From Hyphomicrobiales bacterium (GTDB lineage Bacteria; Pseudomonadota; Alphaproteobacteria; Rhizobiales; Methyloligellaceae), in contig JAJFHO010000019.1 in the NCBI GenBank assembly GCA_021775575.1, positions 1 to 33,588 of the forward strand: 33,588 bases of DNA. The letters run 5' to 3'. The stretch's first letter is position 1; each line of letters opens with the position of its first letter. Below are positions 33,421 through 33,588 of this stretch, one piece after another. Both the position numbers and the translations under genes were made by a program. The notes under the pieces are model-generated. The model saw only the letters and a list, made by a program, of their open reading frames with translations, was not told the DNA's origin and made no database searches.

Positions 33421-33588
33421 CTAGGTCACCTTTTCGGGCGCCGGCTTGCCCCGTGCCGCGGGCTTGCGCCGCGTGGCGGGCTTTTTGGCCGGCGATTTTG
33501 CCGGTGACTTCGCTGACGATTTTTCCCGTGCCTTGGAAGCGGCATTCGCGGAAGGCTTCTTTTTGGCCGCCGTCTTTGCGGTTCTCGT
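33421..33588 (-). CDS. Lys/Ala/Pro-rich C-terminal tail of a gene truncated by the window edge
   Basis: The minus strand encodes TRTAKTAAKKKPSANAASK... ending KKPATRRKPAARGKPAPEKVT and TAG (33421-33423). It is convergent with gshB. The basic repeats (SPAKSPAKKPA) resemble histone-H1-like or AlgP-like tails, or the basic tails attached to some alphaproteobacterial topoisomerases and other nucleic-acid-binding proteins. The folded part lies beyond the window, so the protein cannot be named. Confidence 0.75.
   Translation of the reverse strand, partial: TRTAKTAAKKKPSANAASKAREKSSAKSPAKSPAKKPATRRKPAARGKPAPEKVT

Overview
The window reads as a GC-rich alphaproteobacterial chromosome segment. The evidence is gene order and family type: dnaK-dnaJ-pyrF, grpE next to hrcA, hrcA divergent from rph-rdgB-hemW, an LpoA-like lipoprotein divergent from rsmI-yraN-gshB, heavy use of GTG starts with 4-nt GTGA overlaps, and a sigma-32-type promoter of the alphaproteobacterial form (CTTG-N18-CTTATAT) ahead of dnaK. 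No rRNA or species marker is present, so genus is not assigned.

The left part (1 to about 15,100) is an accessory island that looks like an unusual RiPP (ribosomally made, modified peptide) system. Two plus-strand precursor genes end in the identical core YYCWRNWRNCYCWRNCY. The first runs off the window edge and carries an in-frame TGA; a hairpin terminator separates it from the second, intact one. They are followed by a tight operon: a DUF692/MNIO iron oxidase with a long C-terminal extension, a GAF-domain protein, a cytosolic subtilisin-like protease, a TauD-like Fe(II)/2-oxoglutarate oxygenase, and a TPR-SLOG-class III nucleotide cyclase. A third precursor lies on the minus strand. It has a signal peptide and ends in (WxN)4-Y (WGNWQNWNNWRNY), like GrrA/OscA cyclophane precursors. 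Then come a TIR-domain protein and a 1396-residue nSTAND ATPase with a transmembrane segment and beta-propeller, a decayed IS5-type transposase remnant, a GNAT acetyltransferase, and on the minus strand a GrrM/OscB-like radical SAM/SPASM maturase translationally coupled to an unrecognised 214-residue protein.

The proposed logic is inference. The radical SAM enzyme would install three-residue cyclophanes on WxN motifs, in the exported peptide and perhaps in the WRN cores. The MNIO and 2OG enzymes would act on the Cys/Tyr-containing cytosolic peptides, and the subtilase would remove leaders. The GAF, cyclase, TIR and STAND proteins would form a sensing or effector arm. No dedicated exporter is visible. 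A tRNA-Ala(CGC) gene has its 3' end facing the island and marks the boundary with conserved genes.

The right part (15,190 to 33,588) is housekeeping: tRNA-Ala, yggT and DUF167 genes, folD, two tandem DUF1330 genes, an MFS transporter, pyrF, dnaJ, dnaK, an AlkB-like dioxygenase, two glyoxalase-fold (VOC) genes, grpE, hrcA, rph, rdgB, hemW, arfB, an LpoA-like lipoprotein, rsmI, yraN, gshB, and the Lys/Ala/Pro-rich tail of a minus-strand gene cut by the right edge.
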